64,000 bases of DNA from Phytophthora hibernalis (GCA_012656075.1 JAAKBF010000377.1:1-64000), one strand, 5' to 3'; shown: positions 40,694 through 52,096, numbered from the stretch's first letter. The notes: generated by a model from the sequence alone, not told the origin. A program made the numbers and translations.

Positions 40694-42847
40694 CTAGTTT
40701 AAATGACTCCCACAGACCAATTCTTGAAGTTCAGGCGAGAGGTCCTTCTTCTCCACCTTCGCCTTCAGAAGAGACGCTAGATCGTTGAATGCTTCGCACT
40801 TTCCCGCGTCGTGGACTTGCTTGCACATCTTGAAACAATAGTGTGCAGAGTGCGTGAGTCCCCCACTGGCAGCACACGGGCCATATTGTCGGCGACCGTC
40901 ACGTCCGCCGAGGCCTCGGTTGTCTCGGTCGTGCGGGTATTGGTTATTCCCAACCCTCGGCTGGCGGTTGTCAGCCCGAGCAAACGTTCCTCGGCGGCGT
41001 GGCGACGCTCCGAATCATTCGCAGCAGCCACATGACCGTGGTCTTCATCCGACGCATATTCGTCGTCCGAGTACCTATCCGAGCCTCGGTCGCCATTGCT
41101 AGGGTAGTACTCCGGGTCGTTTCCTCGGTATCATCATAACCTCCACTCGATGCCTCTGCAGGTTCCTCGCGGGTCGACGGAGCCGTCCACATTCAACGCA
41201 GCGACAATGTATGTCAGTGCCCCAGCGAGGGTAATCCTCGGTCGGTATTGGCGATCGTCTCGACGTCGGTTGTCATCCCGATACCGATCTTCCCGACGAC
41301 GACCATCATCTCGGTCACGCCGGTAGGGGTTCCGCGAATCTTCGGAGCGTCCATCGTCACGGCGACGACTATCATCCTGTCACTTGGAGCGTCGCACCGA
41401 CGACTCGCGTCCCGTTTTCCGCTCGCGACGTATGAGGATATCATTAATCATGTCTTCCAGGTCGTGAATATTCGTGACCCGCACGTGACACAAACGTTCT
41501 TCCAAGGCTCGGTCTTCGCACGTATCAAGGAAATGTTCCACATGATCCTTGGCCTCACGACCGCCGTGCTCTAATTGTACCCCGGCGTTCCTGGCGTAGT
41601 CATTTAGCCGGTTCAGATAGTCGCAAACATGTTCCTTCTCTTCACGCCTCGCCGAGTAGTACCGTGCTTTCGCCGATTGATTAAATTGGGAACAGTAGTA
41701 CTTGATGAACGCATCACTCAATAATTTCCACGTTCATCTCGTCTTCCGCGGTAGTTGTCGGTACCAATGCAGGGCGCCATCTTGGAGGCTCAGCTCGAAC
41801 GCCATACACCATTCATTCGGTGGCGTGTGCGTCCCCTTCATCTCATAGATGAAGGCTTGGAGCCATTGCATTGACTTCTCGCTCTTGTCTCGGAGGCCGA
41901 GATAGGGCTTGATATTACCCAACGGTAGGTGCGTGGCGATTTCAAGCCTCGGTGTGGAACTCTCGTTTTCCATCGAGCTGAGTTCACGGATTTGGCGTGC
42001 CCATTCTCCAGTCACGTCACCCTCTTGGTCTTCTACGTCGACCGAGTCGTCGTCCGAAGAGTCGTCGTGCGTATCGAAGCGTCGGTTCATCATCCGACCT
42101 ATACTTCGGCCGGCCGTCGGAGCGGTCCGTGTACCCTCGGAGCCCTTTGCCAACTGCTCAGTACGGTCTGCTGACCGAGGCGTTACCATGTGCGAGTCTT
42201 GAAAGTACGCCGAAGCAGGTCCCTTCGCCGAGAACACACCCGTCCCGGCCAACTTCTCTGGCTGACGCCCAGGAGTTGTCGGTAGCGGGACTCTCGATGG
42301 GCCCAACCCCTCTGTCGTGCGTGGGAGGATCGACCGACGGTTGGAGCCCGGCTCAGGCACACCAAAACCGTCCGGAGCTTCTGCTTCCACTTTTTTAATG
42401 AAAGCACGGCTTCCTCGATAGTCCAACCTTGAAGGTCGGCCTCGGTGGGTAGCGCTTGGGGCTCGCAGCCTATAGCACGGAACAGTTGCGCGGTGTCCTC
42501 GGTCACCTGCTGAATGCTACACGATTCCGCTGGGACGGCTAGTTCTGCCCCGAGTTCCATCCACACGGCTTGTCGAATTGATTTTGGCGCAAAGGCTCGC
42601 ATCCACTTGCTCTTCGTCATCATCACCTCCATGCATCTCCCAAAACCATGTTGGCAGTCGGAGTGTCCCCATTAACCGGAGGCCGACTGCCGGTCGACCG
42701 AGAACTCGCGTCCTCGGTCATCGTCAGCGTTCGGAGATCGCCGAGTCCATCTTCGTTGTCCTTGTGAGCTGGTTCAGGACCAGCCACTTCGTCCAACGCC
42801 TCGGTGAGGTTTCGCGCGAGCGACCTCACCTTGTTGGTGGGACTCAT
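40694..42847 (-). pseudogene. gag: E4 gag with LTR-derived start
   Basis: From the ATG at 42847: MSPTN (from inverted LTR sequence), then KVRSLARNLTEALDEVAGPEPAHKDN. A later frame (42183-42632) reads MEVMMTKSKWMRAFAPKSIRQAVWMELGAEL..TEDTAQLFRAIGCEPQALP, and a third (41734-42426) holds the acidic segment and the start of the capsid domain. The capsid continues at 41380-41721. The Cys/His region lies near 40800-40870. It ends at the TAG at 40694-40696. This is the most complete gag N-terminus in the window, but it contains several frameshifts. Confidence 0.75.
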
Positions 42848-42869
42848 ACCATTTGTTAGTGAGAATTTG

Positions 42870-43818
42870 TTCCTGAGGCAGCTATGAAGGAGCTGGGATT
42901 TGAGCAGCCAGACACAGTGGTGAATGAAGACAACCAGGCTTGTATTGACATTAGTGAAAATCCGTCTCATCACACGAGCGTGAAGCACATTGATGTGCGA
43001 TATCATTTTATCCGTGATCGTGTACAGCTGAAAGAGATGATCTTGCAGTACGTGATGTCAAAGGAGAATCTGGCGGATACTTTGACAAAGGGGATACCGA
43101 GAGAGCAGTTTGAATATCTCCGGATGGGGTTGAATGTGAAGTCGGTGGGATAATGCCTTGTTCCAGCAGAAGCAGTCGGGGCAGATTAGCTCGTGGAAGA
43201 CTGGAAGAGAGGTGCTCACGCGATTCACGGAAATCTGTACAGGTTACCGCCGTCAAGAACCTAGGAAGTTGTGTCTAAAGCCTTTATGACAAACTTGAAG
43301 GTGGATTGACGAGATTCAAGGATCGGGAGAGATTGATGGATGAAGCGCAGAATCGAAGCGAGGCAGCAGCACTGGGATTTGCACTGCGGGGAGTGTTGAA
43401 TTGTCAGTGCGTCCAAAGCTGCAGGTTAACGCAGGCGATAGCGCAAGACAAAGTAATCTGAGCGGAAGTGGTTGTGTGTGTTTGACTAAGACGGTTGTTA
43501 GATAGGAGTCCGTAGGAGAGCCTCCTTGAGCTACACGAACTTGGAGCCACGAAGCTCTCACTTTTGGTTTTGCTGAATACACGAGAGGCAACAACTTCCT
43601 GGGAGCTCAGTCAGCTCCTCTCTCACGTGTTTCCACTTCAAGTGATTTGCTCAGTCTATTAACATTACCCTATCTCGACGAATCACATCACTGAATTGCG
43701 TGCTAACCCTATATACGTTTCTTATCCCAGCTGGGCGGGTTTTAAGTGACATTTTAATTTAAGAACGCCGCTAGTAAAGATAGAAAAGCCTGGCGGATGA
43801 AAACGTGAATGTCATTAA
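42870..43818 (+). mobile_element. Copia fragment, copy C
   Basis: Near-identical to copy A and, inverted, to copy B. It lies between the E4 gag start and LTR-6, in the place of the PBS and leader. RNase H frame 42884-43153, possible copia LTR part 43394-43818. Confidence 0.8.
42884..43153 (+). pseudogene. Ty1/copia RNase H C-terminal fragment, copy C
   Basis: 89 codons, identical in protein to copies A and B. No RT is attached. Oriented against E4 gag. Confidence 0.85.
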
Positions 43819-44702
43819 TCTCGTGTAGGATCACGCAGAAAGTCTCACTACCAAATGGTATGAGCCCCACCAACAACACTCGCTTCCTTTGTCAGGTCAA
43901 CAAGCGTTGGATCAAACCTGAAGACCAGGAACGATCCTTTACGCCGGGTTGGATGTGAACCCTCTGTACACCTAGATTGTATTAGGCCAACCCAATAACC
44001 TGCACCACTAGCCACGAGCGAGGGCTAGTATGCATATTGCGCTTGCGCGCGAACCCCTGCAGTCCCTCAGAAGGAAGGGTACCGGCTGTCAAGCCTAATA
44101 TGGGTTTGCCGAGGTAAAACCTCGGCGGGTAGTAAAATATGTATGGAACACTCGGTCCCACTATAATATATGGCGAACGACGCTTCTCGTCGCTCCCAAC
44201 ACTCGGCCACTCTAATCTCTTGGACTGACCAGCAACAAACCCTCGGTTCAATGCACCTTGGGCTCGCTGACCAGCACCCCACAAGCCGAGCGTATTCAGA
44301 CCCTAAGATAAGCTAGACTTACCGAAGACGGACTTAACCCTTGCTGACTTGGGTGGGGAGACTGCTGATTTTTTTATGTTGATATATGGCTCTGATGCAT
44401 CTGTAGTCAATCCTATAGCTAGTCCTATATCTAAATACAAATATCCAGTGTGAACCGATCCCAGTAGGCGATCCTGTACCCGGCTCTATAAGACGGAGGG
44501 TACAAAACTGAAATGGGTACAAACGAGGGTTCGTACCCTCGGCCGGGATTTTATTATACCCGATCGAGGCCTCGCTCACTAAACTATCGTGGTCACTGTG
44601 GCGCGGGGAATGTAATCCGCCAATCAGGGCACGCCGGTTACTTTCCTTCAGCAGGGGCAACCTTGCCGACTGGCGACCGAGCGCCCCAAAACGAACACCA
44701 CA
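43819..44702 (-). repeat. LTR-6, 5' LTR of E4
   Basis: 884 bp. The plus-strand start is TCTCGTG (mutated TG) next to copia, and the other end AACACCACA abuts E5 gag at 44703. Subtype b. It is inverted with respect to E5, so it cannot serve as an E5 5' LTR. Confidence 0.85.
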
Positions 44703-46520
44703 TCCAGCAGACGAGGACACCGCGCAACTGTTCCGTGCTATAGGCTGCGAGCCCCAAGCGCTACCCACCGAGGCCGACCTTCAAGGTTACCGAGGAAGCC
44801 GTGCCATTAAAAAGTGGAAGCAGAAGCCCGGACGGTTTGGTGTGCCTGAGCCGGCCCAACCGTCGGTCGATCCTCCCACGCACGACGAGTGGGTTGGGCT
44901 CATCGAGAGTCCCGCTACCGACAACTCTCGCGTCAGCCAGAGAAGCATGGGACGGGTGTGTTCTCACGAAGGGACCGCTTCGGCGTACTTTCAAGACTCG
45001 CACATGGTAACGCCTGGTCAGCAGACCGTACTGAGCAGTTGGCAAAGGGCTCTGAGGGTACACGGACCGCTCCGACGGCCGGCCAGTATAGGTCGGATGA
45101 TGAACCGACGCTTGATACGCACGACGACTCTTCGGACGACGACTCGGTCGACGAAGACCAAGAGGGTGACGTGATGGAGAATGGCACGCCAAATCCGTGA
45201 ACTCAGCTCGATGGAAAACGAGAGTTCCACACCGAGGCTTGAAATCGCCACGCACCTACCGTTGGGTAATATCAAGCCCTATCTCGGCCTCCGAGACAAG
45301 AGCGAGAAGTCAATGCAATGGCTCCGCCTTCATCTATGAGATGAAGGGAACGCACACGCCACCGAATGAATGGTGTGGCGTTCGAGCTGAGCCTCCAAGA
45401 TGGCGCCCTGCATTGGTACCGACAACTACCGCGGAAGACGAGACGAACGTGGAAATTGTTGAGTGATGCGTTCATCAAGTACTACTGTTCCAATTTAATC
45501 AATCGGCGAAAGCACGGTACTACTCGGCGAGGCGAAGAGAAGGAACATGTTTGCGACTATCTGAACCGGCTAATGACTACGCCAGGAACGCCGGGGTACA
45601 ATTAGAGCACGGCGGTCGAGGCCAAGGATCATGTGGAACATTTCCTTGATACGTGCGAAGACCGAGCCTTGGAAGAACGTTTGTGTCACGTGGGTCACGA
45701 ATATTCACGACCTGGAAGACATGATTAATGATATCCTCATACGTCGCGAGCGGAAACGGACGCGAGTCGTCGGTGCGACGCTCCAAGTGCCAGGATGATA
45801 GTCGTCGCCGTGACGATGGACGCTCCGAAGATTCGCGGAACCCCCTACCGGCGTGACCGAGATGATGGTCGTCGTCGGGAAGATCGGTATCGGGATGACA
45901 ACCGACGTCGAGACGATCGCCAATACCGACCGAGGATTACCTCGCTGAGCACTGACAGACATTGTCGCTGCGTTGAATGTGGACGGCTCGGTCGACCTGC
46001 GAGGAACCTGCAGAGGCATCGAGTGGAGGTTATGATGATACCGAGGGTTACGACCCGGAGTACTACCCTAGCAATGGCGACCGAGGCTCGGATACTCGGA
46101 CGACGAATATGCGTCGGATGAAGACCACGGTCATGTGGCTGCTGCGAATGATTCGGAGCGTCGCCACGCCGCCGAGGGAACGTTTGCTCGGGCTGACAAC
46201 CGCCAGCCGAGGGTTGGGAATAACCAATACCGCACGACCGAGACAACCGAGGCCTCGGCGGACGTGACGGTCGCCGACAATATGGCCCGTGTGCTGCCAG
46301 TGGGGACTCACGCACTCTGCACACTATTGTTTCAAGATGTGCAAGCAAGTCCACGACGCGGGAAAGTGCGAAGCATTCAACGATCTAGCGTCTCTTCTGG
46401 AAGGCGAAGGTGGAGAAGAAGGACCTCTCGCCTGAACTTCAAGAATTGGTCTGTGGAGTCATTTAAACTAGGCAGCCCGCCAACTGAAACTGGGTTGGTC
46501 CCAATCGGGCTGCCACAGTA
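44703..46520 (+). pseudogene. gag: E5 gag, riddled with micro-deletions
   Basis: Begins at LTR-6 in the middle of the gag N-terminal region (EDTAQLFRAIGCEPQAL). The capsid domain is recognisable in pieces (SALHWYRQLPRKTRRTWKLLSDAF at 45366-45605). Compared with E4, about 13 small deletions occur in the first 500 bases alone, with few substitutions, so no frame stays open for long. It ends near 46440-46470, at the sequence matching the E1 gag stop. Confidence 0.75.
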
Positions 46521-46559
46521 AGTCGAGCCTGCACTGGACGCCGACTATTTGTTTGCGTT

Positions 46560-47446
46560 CACTGGCTTGTGCAAACGGCCTGATGACTTGAATATGGATT
46601 ATGTGAAATCGACGGAAAATGGAGAAGAGAGAGGCGCAAGCCTCGGTGAGAGTGAAGTGAATGTGGATGTGCGAAGGAAGCTGCTGGTACGGTTACCGAG
46701 GCTTCAATCGCAAGTATGGCTGTGACCGAGCGTGAGCCCCGAAGTCTCGGCCAGGCAATCAAGTTGTTGTCTGGTGAGAGGATGGGGTGGCGGTCGTTCC
46801 AACGTTACGACAAGAGGAAGCGATTGCGTGCCATGGTGAGGACGACGCGCGAACGAGGATTCTGCTTGACACTGGAGCGAATACGAGCGTGATATCAGCT
46901 TCCTATGCAAAGAAACTACGCGTTCGGAAGGTTTCCGATCACGGTCGCAGTCTGTAGGTTAGAGGAATCAATCCAGGAGTGATGGAGACACGCCGCCGAG
47001 CACTCGTTAAGATCACCCTCGGGTGGGAGCGAGTATATGAATTCGAGTTGTGGATTATGGATCATAGCGCAGGAGTCAATGTAGGCCTCGGAACGGACTT
47101 CATGATACCAGCTGGAGTGCGGTTAGATTTGTTTCATGGTACGGCCCGGTTACCGGATGAAGTTATGGTTCCCCTGGTGACGTCCCAGAACGCGGAGGAC
47201 GCTCCAGTATACGGTCTACAAGTGGTCGGTTGCCCGACCGAGGATCTGTCAGTTGCCGGACGGGAGTGGAACGAGTTCAAACTACCTCGACGACGTCCAT
47301 CTCTGAACACCCACGATGCGTGGATTCGCCGGATTGGGAATCTCGTGCCGACAGTGACGAGGTTTCAGCGAGGCCAACCAGCGATTATCCGGCTGACTAA
47401 TGCGTCACCGAGGTTGCTCACTGTTCCGACCACGAATCGGTCGTAA
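46560..47446 (+). pseudogene. pol: E5 aspartic protease
   Basis: Same lesions as E4: the TAG at 46956-46958 and a shift before the active-site region (46860-46915, reading DTGANTSVISASYAKKL in one frame). The C-terminal 155 residues (46979-47446) are identical to E4. One further base is missing near 46662 compared with E4. Confidence 0.8.
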
Positions 47447-47554
47447 TATGGGTACCGCGTGGCGATCTCCCGCAAGGGCGTGGCTACATCCGGCTACGAT
47501 CGGCGAAGTACGACGAATGGCAAGTGCTAGCGTACGCCGAGTGTCGGGACGACG

Positions 47555-48099
47555 TTGCTGAAGCGTGAAAGCATGCTGTACGAGCAGTGGTTAGCCAGTC
47601 AACCACCAGCAGTCGAGCCGCGGGAATATCCGACGCCTCGGAAGATTCTTTCCCGACCGATAGCGCACCAAGATGGGCATCGGGTGGATCGTTACAGAGC
47701 ATTGAAGAGTGCCACGGACAGCCGAGTGGGTGCGACCACCCGACAGTAACCGTTACACTAGTAACCTCGGACATGATGGATATGGACATTGAAGCCGAGG
47801 AATGTGAAGATTCAACCACGTCCGAATCCTCGGACAGGGGTGACGGCGATGTAATTACCGGCGAGGCACCAGAATCCGTGGTCACCGAAGATTCGGAGGC
47901 ACGTCTGTAGTCGGTGTTTGTAGCGCTTATGACATGCGTCTCAGCTGGCGACGCTGTCGAAATTGACGATGCTCCTGGTGGTGTGGCCGAGCATGTGGCA
48001 AATGAAATCGAGTTGACCGACTTCGCCCACGAGTTGGAATTCCTGCCTGACCTGACCGAAGCTTCGGAGACGGTTTGCATTATACAGGACCCAACGTAG
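47555..48099 (+). pseudogene. pol: E5 protease-RT linker
   Basis: Protein frames 47555-47749, 47587-47910 and 47914-48099 are identical to those of E4. Acidic, with no enzymatic motif. Confidence 0.6.
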
Positions 48100-49390
48100 T
48101 GAACCCGAAAGCCACGTCCGAGCAACAACGGGCATTGATCAGCGTGTTAAAGCGACATGTACAGATCATGATTGCGAGCGGAAATGCTCTGCCACCGCCA
48201 GCCTATGGCGTGGTATGCGATATCGACGTACGGGGGCAACTTCCAATTAAACAGAGAGCTTGACGTACACCTTTGAAGCACCTGGAGAAGCTTTACGAGT
48301 TACTGAAAGGCTTGTTGAAAGCTCGGCTGGTAGCGTTCTCAAACAGCCCGTGGGCATCCCCGATTGTGCTTGTGTTGAAGAATACGGGGTTGATATTCGC
48401 CTGTGCATCGACTAGAAGATGGTGAACGCAATCACCGCGATTTTGGAGTATGCCATGTCGCTGGTCGACGATTTGTTAACGGACCTAGAAGCCTATCTGT
48501 GGTTCTGCTCTTTAGATGCAGCTAGCGGATTTTGGACGATCATGATGACGATGAGAGCTCGGAAAATCTCGGCTTTCGTTTGTGCACTTGGCCACGTCGA
48601 GTGGCAACGTATGCTTTTGGCCTGAAGAACGCACCGATGATTTACCAACGAATGATCGATAACGCTTTATGGGGGTTTGTTCAGCCCAAAGGCGGTTGGA
48701 ACCAGTTCTCTGAGTTGACGCGGTCGGCTGAAGCGGCCGCTGAAGCCGCAAGGACAGGGGTGACCGACGGTTCTGCACAACTGTCCGAGGCTTCGACAGC
48801 TTTTCCGACCAAATTCGAGGCTGACCACGAGTCCTCGGCGACGCTCGACGCTGTGACCCAATTGGTGAACAGTCCTGTCGCGGGTATGTTCTCCACGGGG
48901 AAGCAGATGAATCCTCGTTGGTGCCAGTGTTCGATCGGCGGTCGTTCGTTGACGATATTTATTTCGGCTCCGAGACTTTTTACTCTTGTCTAGCCACCCT
49001 GGACCGCCTGCTTCAACGGTTTAGTGAGTGTCGAATAAGTGTGAGTTTCACGAAGAGAATTTTTGTACAAGGTCGAGTGGATTTCCTGTCGCATGAAGTG
49101 TCGGCCGACGGCATTCAGGTCGATTCAAAGAAGTTGAAGATAGTGACGGAGCTGCCGTTCCCGTCAACGAAGAAAGGCATGCAGGCATTCCTCGGTGCGT
49201 TGAACTATTACAGCATATTCATTCAAGACTTTGCAGTCTACGAGGCCGCCCTGTACCAACTCAAGGATGAGGACTTTACACCGGCGGGAACCCATCCGCG
49301 GCTCACCAAAGTTTCGCGGTGCTACAACAGAAGATTGCAGACGCGCCGATACTACGACACTTCGACCGAGCAAAAGAGGTGCAAGTGACG
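48075..49390 (+). pseudogene. pol: E5 reverse transcriptase
   Basis: Pre-RT segment 48075-48263, SLDAASGFW about 48513-48540, broken motif B (48609-48620), insertion, SFVDDIYFG about 48943-48968, FLGALNYYSIF about 49190-49220. The frame breaks are those of E1 and E4. One base is lost near 49290 relative to E4 (GGGAACCCATCC). Confidence 0.8.
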
Positions 49391-50463
49391 TTATTTGCTA
49401 ATGAGTGGGCTCTGAGTTCCACTCTGATGCAGTATCACGATGACAAGTTACACCCTGTGCGGTTCTGAGCCCGCGTACTGAAAGACGCAGAGATGAACTA
49501 CCACCAGCAGAGAAGGAGGTGATGTCCTTGCTGTTACTGTTGAAAGTGTGTTACACCCAGCTGGTCGGACGGACCATCCACGTCTACACTCGGTTCTCGA
49601 CACTGGAGTGGGTACATAAGTCAAAGACATTGTTCGGTCGTACGACCCACTTCGCGGTCATATTGTCCCCGTGGCACCTGAAGGTCAACCGAGTCAAGGA
49701 ACGCGATTGTGCTTTCGCTCAGCTACTACAAGCTGGGTTTACCAGCTTTGTTGAACTGGAAGACTCGTTAGCGCGGGTGACCCCACTGTCACGGGGTTCG
49801 CTGACTGCTCGAATGGATCCACACTTGCTATACGCAAGCCTACCGAGGACATACAATGGCGTGGTGATGTCTTTTGATGGCTCAGCCAAGACGGAGAAGA
49901 ATGGCGGGTATGGTAGTTGCTCATGAATATTATGGAAATTACCAGAATGGACGGTAGTGACGGCTGCGAGTGCTTATCTCGAGACCACCACAGTAAACCT
50001 CGCTGAGGTACGCAGGTATGAACAACGGTGTCTTGACAGCGCTGGAGCACGGCACCGAGGATTTAATTGTGGTGGGAGACTCGAGACTCGCAATCCAGCA
50101 GTCCCTAGGGGTGATGGCCTGTCGGAAGGAAAATCTGATGGCCCAACTCAACCACCACCGAGAACTCACAGCCAAGCTTCGGTCGGTGAAATATTTCCAC
50201 GTGATCCGAGAGTTCAATGCAGCTGCAGACTCGGTAGCTACAGAAGCTCTCAACAGCAAACAGTCAAGCGTGGTTTCGGCCGAAACCAGGAAAACGGAAT
50301 TAGTCGAGCTCAACCGAATCGACGAAGTCATCTACGACCCTTCGCCCGAGGTCGCCACGCCAACACTCTGCGAAGCGGCTATCGACGAGAGAGCGTCGGT
50401 CAGCCTAGCCCGGCTCGTGTGGCCCGCCAAGCACCCTGTAACAAATCTTTTTCGATTTTGTGA
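49380..50463 (+). pseudogene. pol: E5 RNase H pair
   Basis: First RNase H remnant 49440-49830, including the shared TGA (49466) and shared deletion at CACCAGCAGAG. Second RNase H 49865-50260 with FDGSAK, then TGA at 49924-49926, then NLAE (inserted base), GDSRLA and AAADSVA. Not open, but all four acidic residues remain. Confidence 0.8.
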
Positions 50464-50549
50464 GGGACGTGCCGGATTACATACCCGTCTCGACCCGCCG
50501 ACAAGCGAGAGCACAAAAGAAGCGTGTCCGGTTTGCGAGTTAGCCCTCG

Positions 50550-51659
50550 GTGATGGACCAGAACGACGTAACGCAACGAAACGAAGCAGACGGGGTAGCC
50601 TCAGAGACTCGGAACGAAACAAAAAGCGAGCTACCAATGACCGAAGCAAGCGTCAGAGCACCAAATGCAGACGATGTCGACCCGGTAACCATTCAAGAAG
50701 AGCGAAGACGAACGATCTCTGCTGCCCAGGACGAGGAGCTGAGGTGGTTAAACCTCAAGGCCGTTCTCCGAGGTGAGGAAGCTAGCTTGAGCTACAGTGC
50801 GGCGAGAGATGCATGGAAAATGGCCGACAAATTTGCACTAAGCGAGGACGGCGTGCTGTATATTATCGGAGCGAGTCGTCGGTGGGGTAATGACAACCGA
50901 GAAGAGACCAAGATGCGTCTGGTGGTACCCATAACGATGATTCAGGAAGTATTACAGAGCTGCCACGACTCGTTAGAAGGGGTCCAAGGCATCGGTCGAA
51001 CATACCACCGAGCGAAAATGGACTATTATTGGATCGGACAGTACGCAGACGTTGAGCGGTATGTGCGGTCCTGCCCAGACTGCAGCTCGAGCAAAAGTCG
51101 ACCGCAGCTCAGAGAGTACTCTCCTGGGAATGTACTAGCCGAGAGTCCATTCCAGCTGGTCTCGATGGATTTCGTCATACCATTGCCGAAATCTCGGCAA
51201 GGGAATACCGCGCTGCTACAGTTTCAATGCGCGTTCACAGGATTCGTTATGGGGAAGGACATATCAGATACTACCGCATTAAAAGTCGCCCAGGCATTCG
51301 AAGAGTGTGTCTACCGAAGGTTCGGAGCACCAACGATGATTCGTCATGACCGAGACCCTCGGTTCATGAGTGAGGTTTTCCAAGCATTTGCTGAGATGAT
51401 GCAATCTCGGTCGAGGGCCACGTTGAGTTATCGTCCGCAAGCAAACAGGCATCAGGAACGATCAGTCAAGACCGTCATGCAATCAGTGCGAGTGTATGCG
51501 GAAGACCCGTTGCAACAAGACTGGGACGAGATCGCCGAACGACTTGTCTTCGCTATCAACAACTCTCAAGGCAGCACTCGGAAGGATACTCCTTTCTTCC
51601 TCGTTCATGGATGGGATGCTCGGTCTACGCTGCGAGCGATGTCGTCATCACTAAAATGA
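50550..51659 (+). CDS. pol: E5 integrase (complete-looking HHCC and DDE domains)
   Basis: A 369-codon open frame, the longest intact pol segment in the window. Order: acidic linker, WKMADKFALSEDGVLYIIG, HHCC finger (QSCHDSLEG..IGRTYHRAK and RSCPDCSSSK, residues about 135-185), core with VSMDF, RHDRDPRF and RHQERSV (residues about 200-305), then the LVFAINNSQ and HGWDARSTL motifs. The stop TGA at 51657-51659 follows SSSLK, where E1 has a CAA codon and goes on to the chromodomain. The E5 integrase is therefore cut off from its chromodomain. Catalytic residues appear intact. Confidence 0.85.
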   Translation: MMDQNDVTQRNEADGVASETRNETKSELPMTEASVRAPNADDVDPVTIQEERRRTISAAQDEELRWLNLKAVLRGEEASLSYSAARDAWKMADKFALSEDGVLYIIGASRRWGNDNREETKMRLVVPITMIQEVLQSCHDSLEGVQGIGRTYHRAKMDYYWIGQYADVERYVRSCPDCSSSKSRPQLREYSPGNVLAESPFQLVSMDFVIPLPKSRQGNTALLQFQCAFTGFVMGKDISDTTALKVAQAFEECVYRRFGAPTMIRHDRDPRFMSEVFQAFAEMMQSRSRATLSYRPQANRHQERSVKTVMQSVRVYAEDPLQQDWDEIAERLVFAINNSQGSTRKDTPFFLVHGWDARSTLRAMSSSLK

Positions 51660-51701
51660 GGATCTCGAGGTCAAACTGATGCGCTAGCGTGACGCCGAGA
51701 A

Positions 51702-51940
51702 GTGAGCCGACAACAAGAGATTGCATGGGAAATGGCGATGGAGTACCCGAAGGTCGATAAGGCTCGGAGAGCCCGCGAGCACAATGAGTCGCTTAACCGA
51801 CGTGAAGCAGCAGCAGTACTGAGGATTACAGAGAATTCACCGCGAATTCCAAGTGTACAAGAAAGGCTACGACGACCCGAAACGCTCACGGTCCTGGTGG
51901 AGGAGTCGCTGTGCCGACGTCACTGAAGCCTCGGCCGTGG
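51702..51940 (+). pseudogene. E5 integrase linker joined to antisense-gene sequence
   Basis: SRQQEIAWEMAMEYPKVDK..LRITENS, then about 45 bases starting GAATTCACCGCGAATTCC of unknown origin, then the second coiled-coil block of the antisense gene on the reverse strand. Protein-identical to 35239-35463. The join was therefore present before the inverted duplication. Confidence 0.7.
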
Positions 51941-51956
51941 CTCTTTTGAACTCTTC

Positions 51957-52036
51957 GGGAAAATTTTGGCGTCTGAGGTGTCACCAAAAGTATAGAAGCA
52001 TGATTATATTCGAAGCACGACTACTTAGAGTGAGCG
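51957..52036 (+). repeat. Breakpoint-associated 80-bp sequence, copy 2
   Basis: Homologous to 33163-33238. It sits between the end of the inverted-repeat arm and resumed E linker sequence (GTAACCGACGTGAAGCAGC). No coding potential. Confidence 0.55.
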
Positions 52037-52096
52037 GTGTAACCGACGTGAAGCAGCAGCAATACCGAGGATTCCAGCGAATGACAGCGAGAATAA

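Larger units (their letters stand above)
35227..42512. repeat. Giant inverted repeat, left arm
   Basis: Reverse complement of 44703-51940. Many predicted proteins are identical between arms (protease 39718-40185 and 46979-47446; linker 39254-39577 and 47587-47910), and the arms share inactivating lesions such as the TGA at 37697-37699 and 49466-49468, so the duplication is younger than the inactivation. The spacer is 2190 bp. Confidence 0.85.
33362..44702 (-). mobile_element. E4: 11.3-kb E element with copia-derived leader, chromodomain deleted
   Basis: LTR-6, inverted copia fragment, gag, protease, RT, RNase H pair, integrase, then a deletion that removes the chromodomain, both stem-loops and the 3' two thirds of the antisense gene, then polypurine tract and LTR-5. 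Both LTRs are subtype b but their inner ends differ (CACGAGA versus CACGACA). Its pol is the left arm of the giant inverted repeat shared with E5. Confidence 0.8.
44703..51940. repeat. Giant inverted repeat, right arm
   Basis: Inverted copy of 35227-42512. Identity is nearly complete from about 46500 outward, while 44703-46500 carries many 1-5 base deletions that are absent from the left arm. The outer end is exactly where E4 goes on into antisense gene and E5 changes to the 80-bp sequence. Confidence 0.85.
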
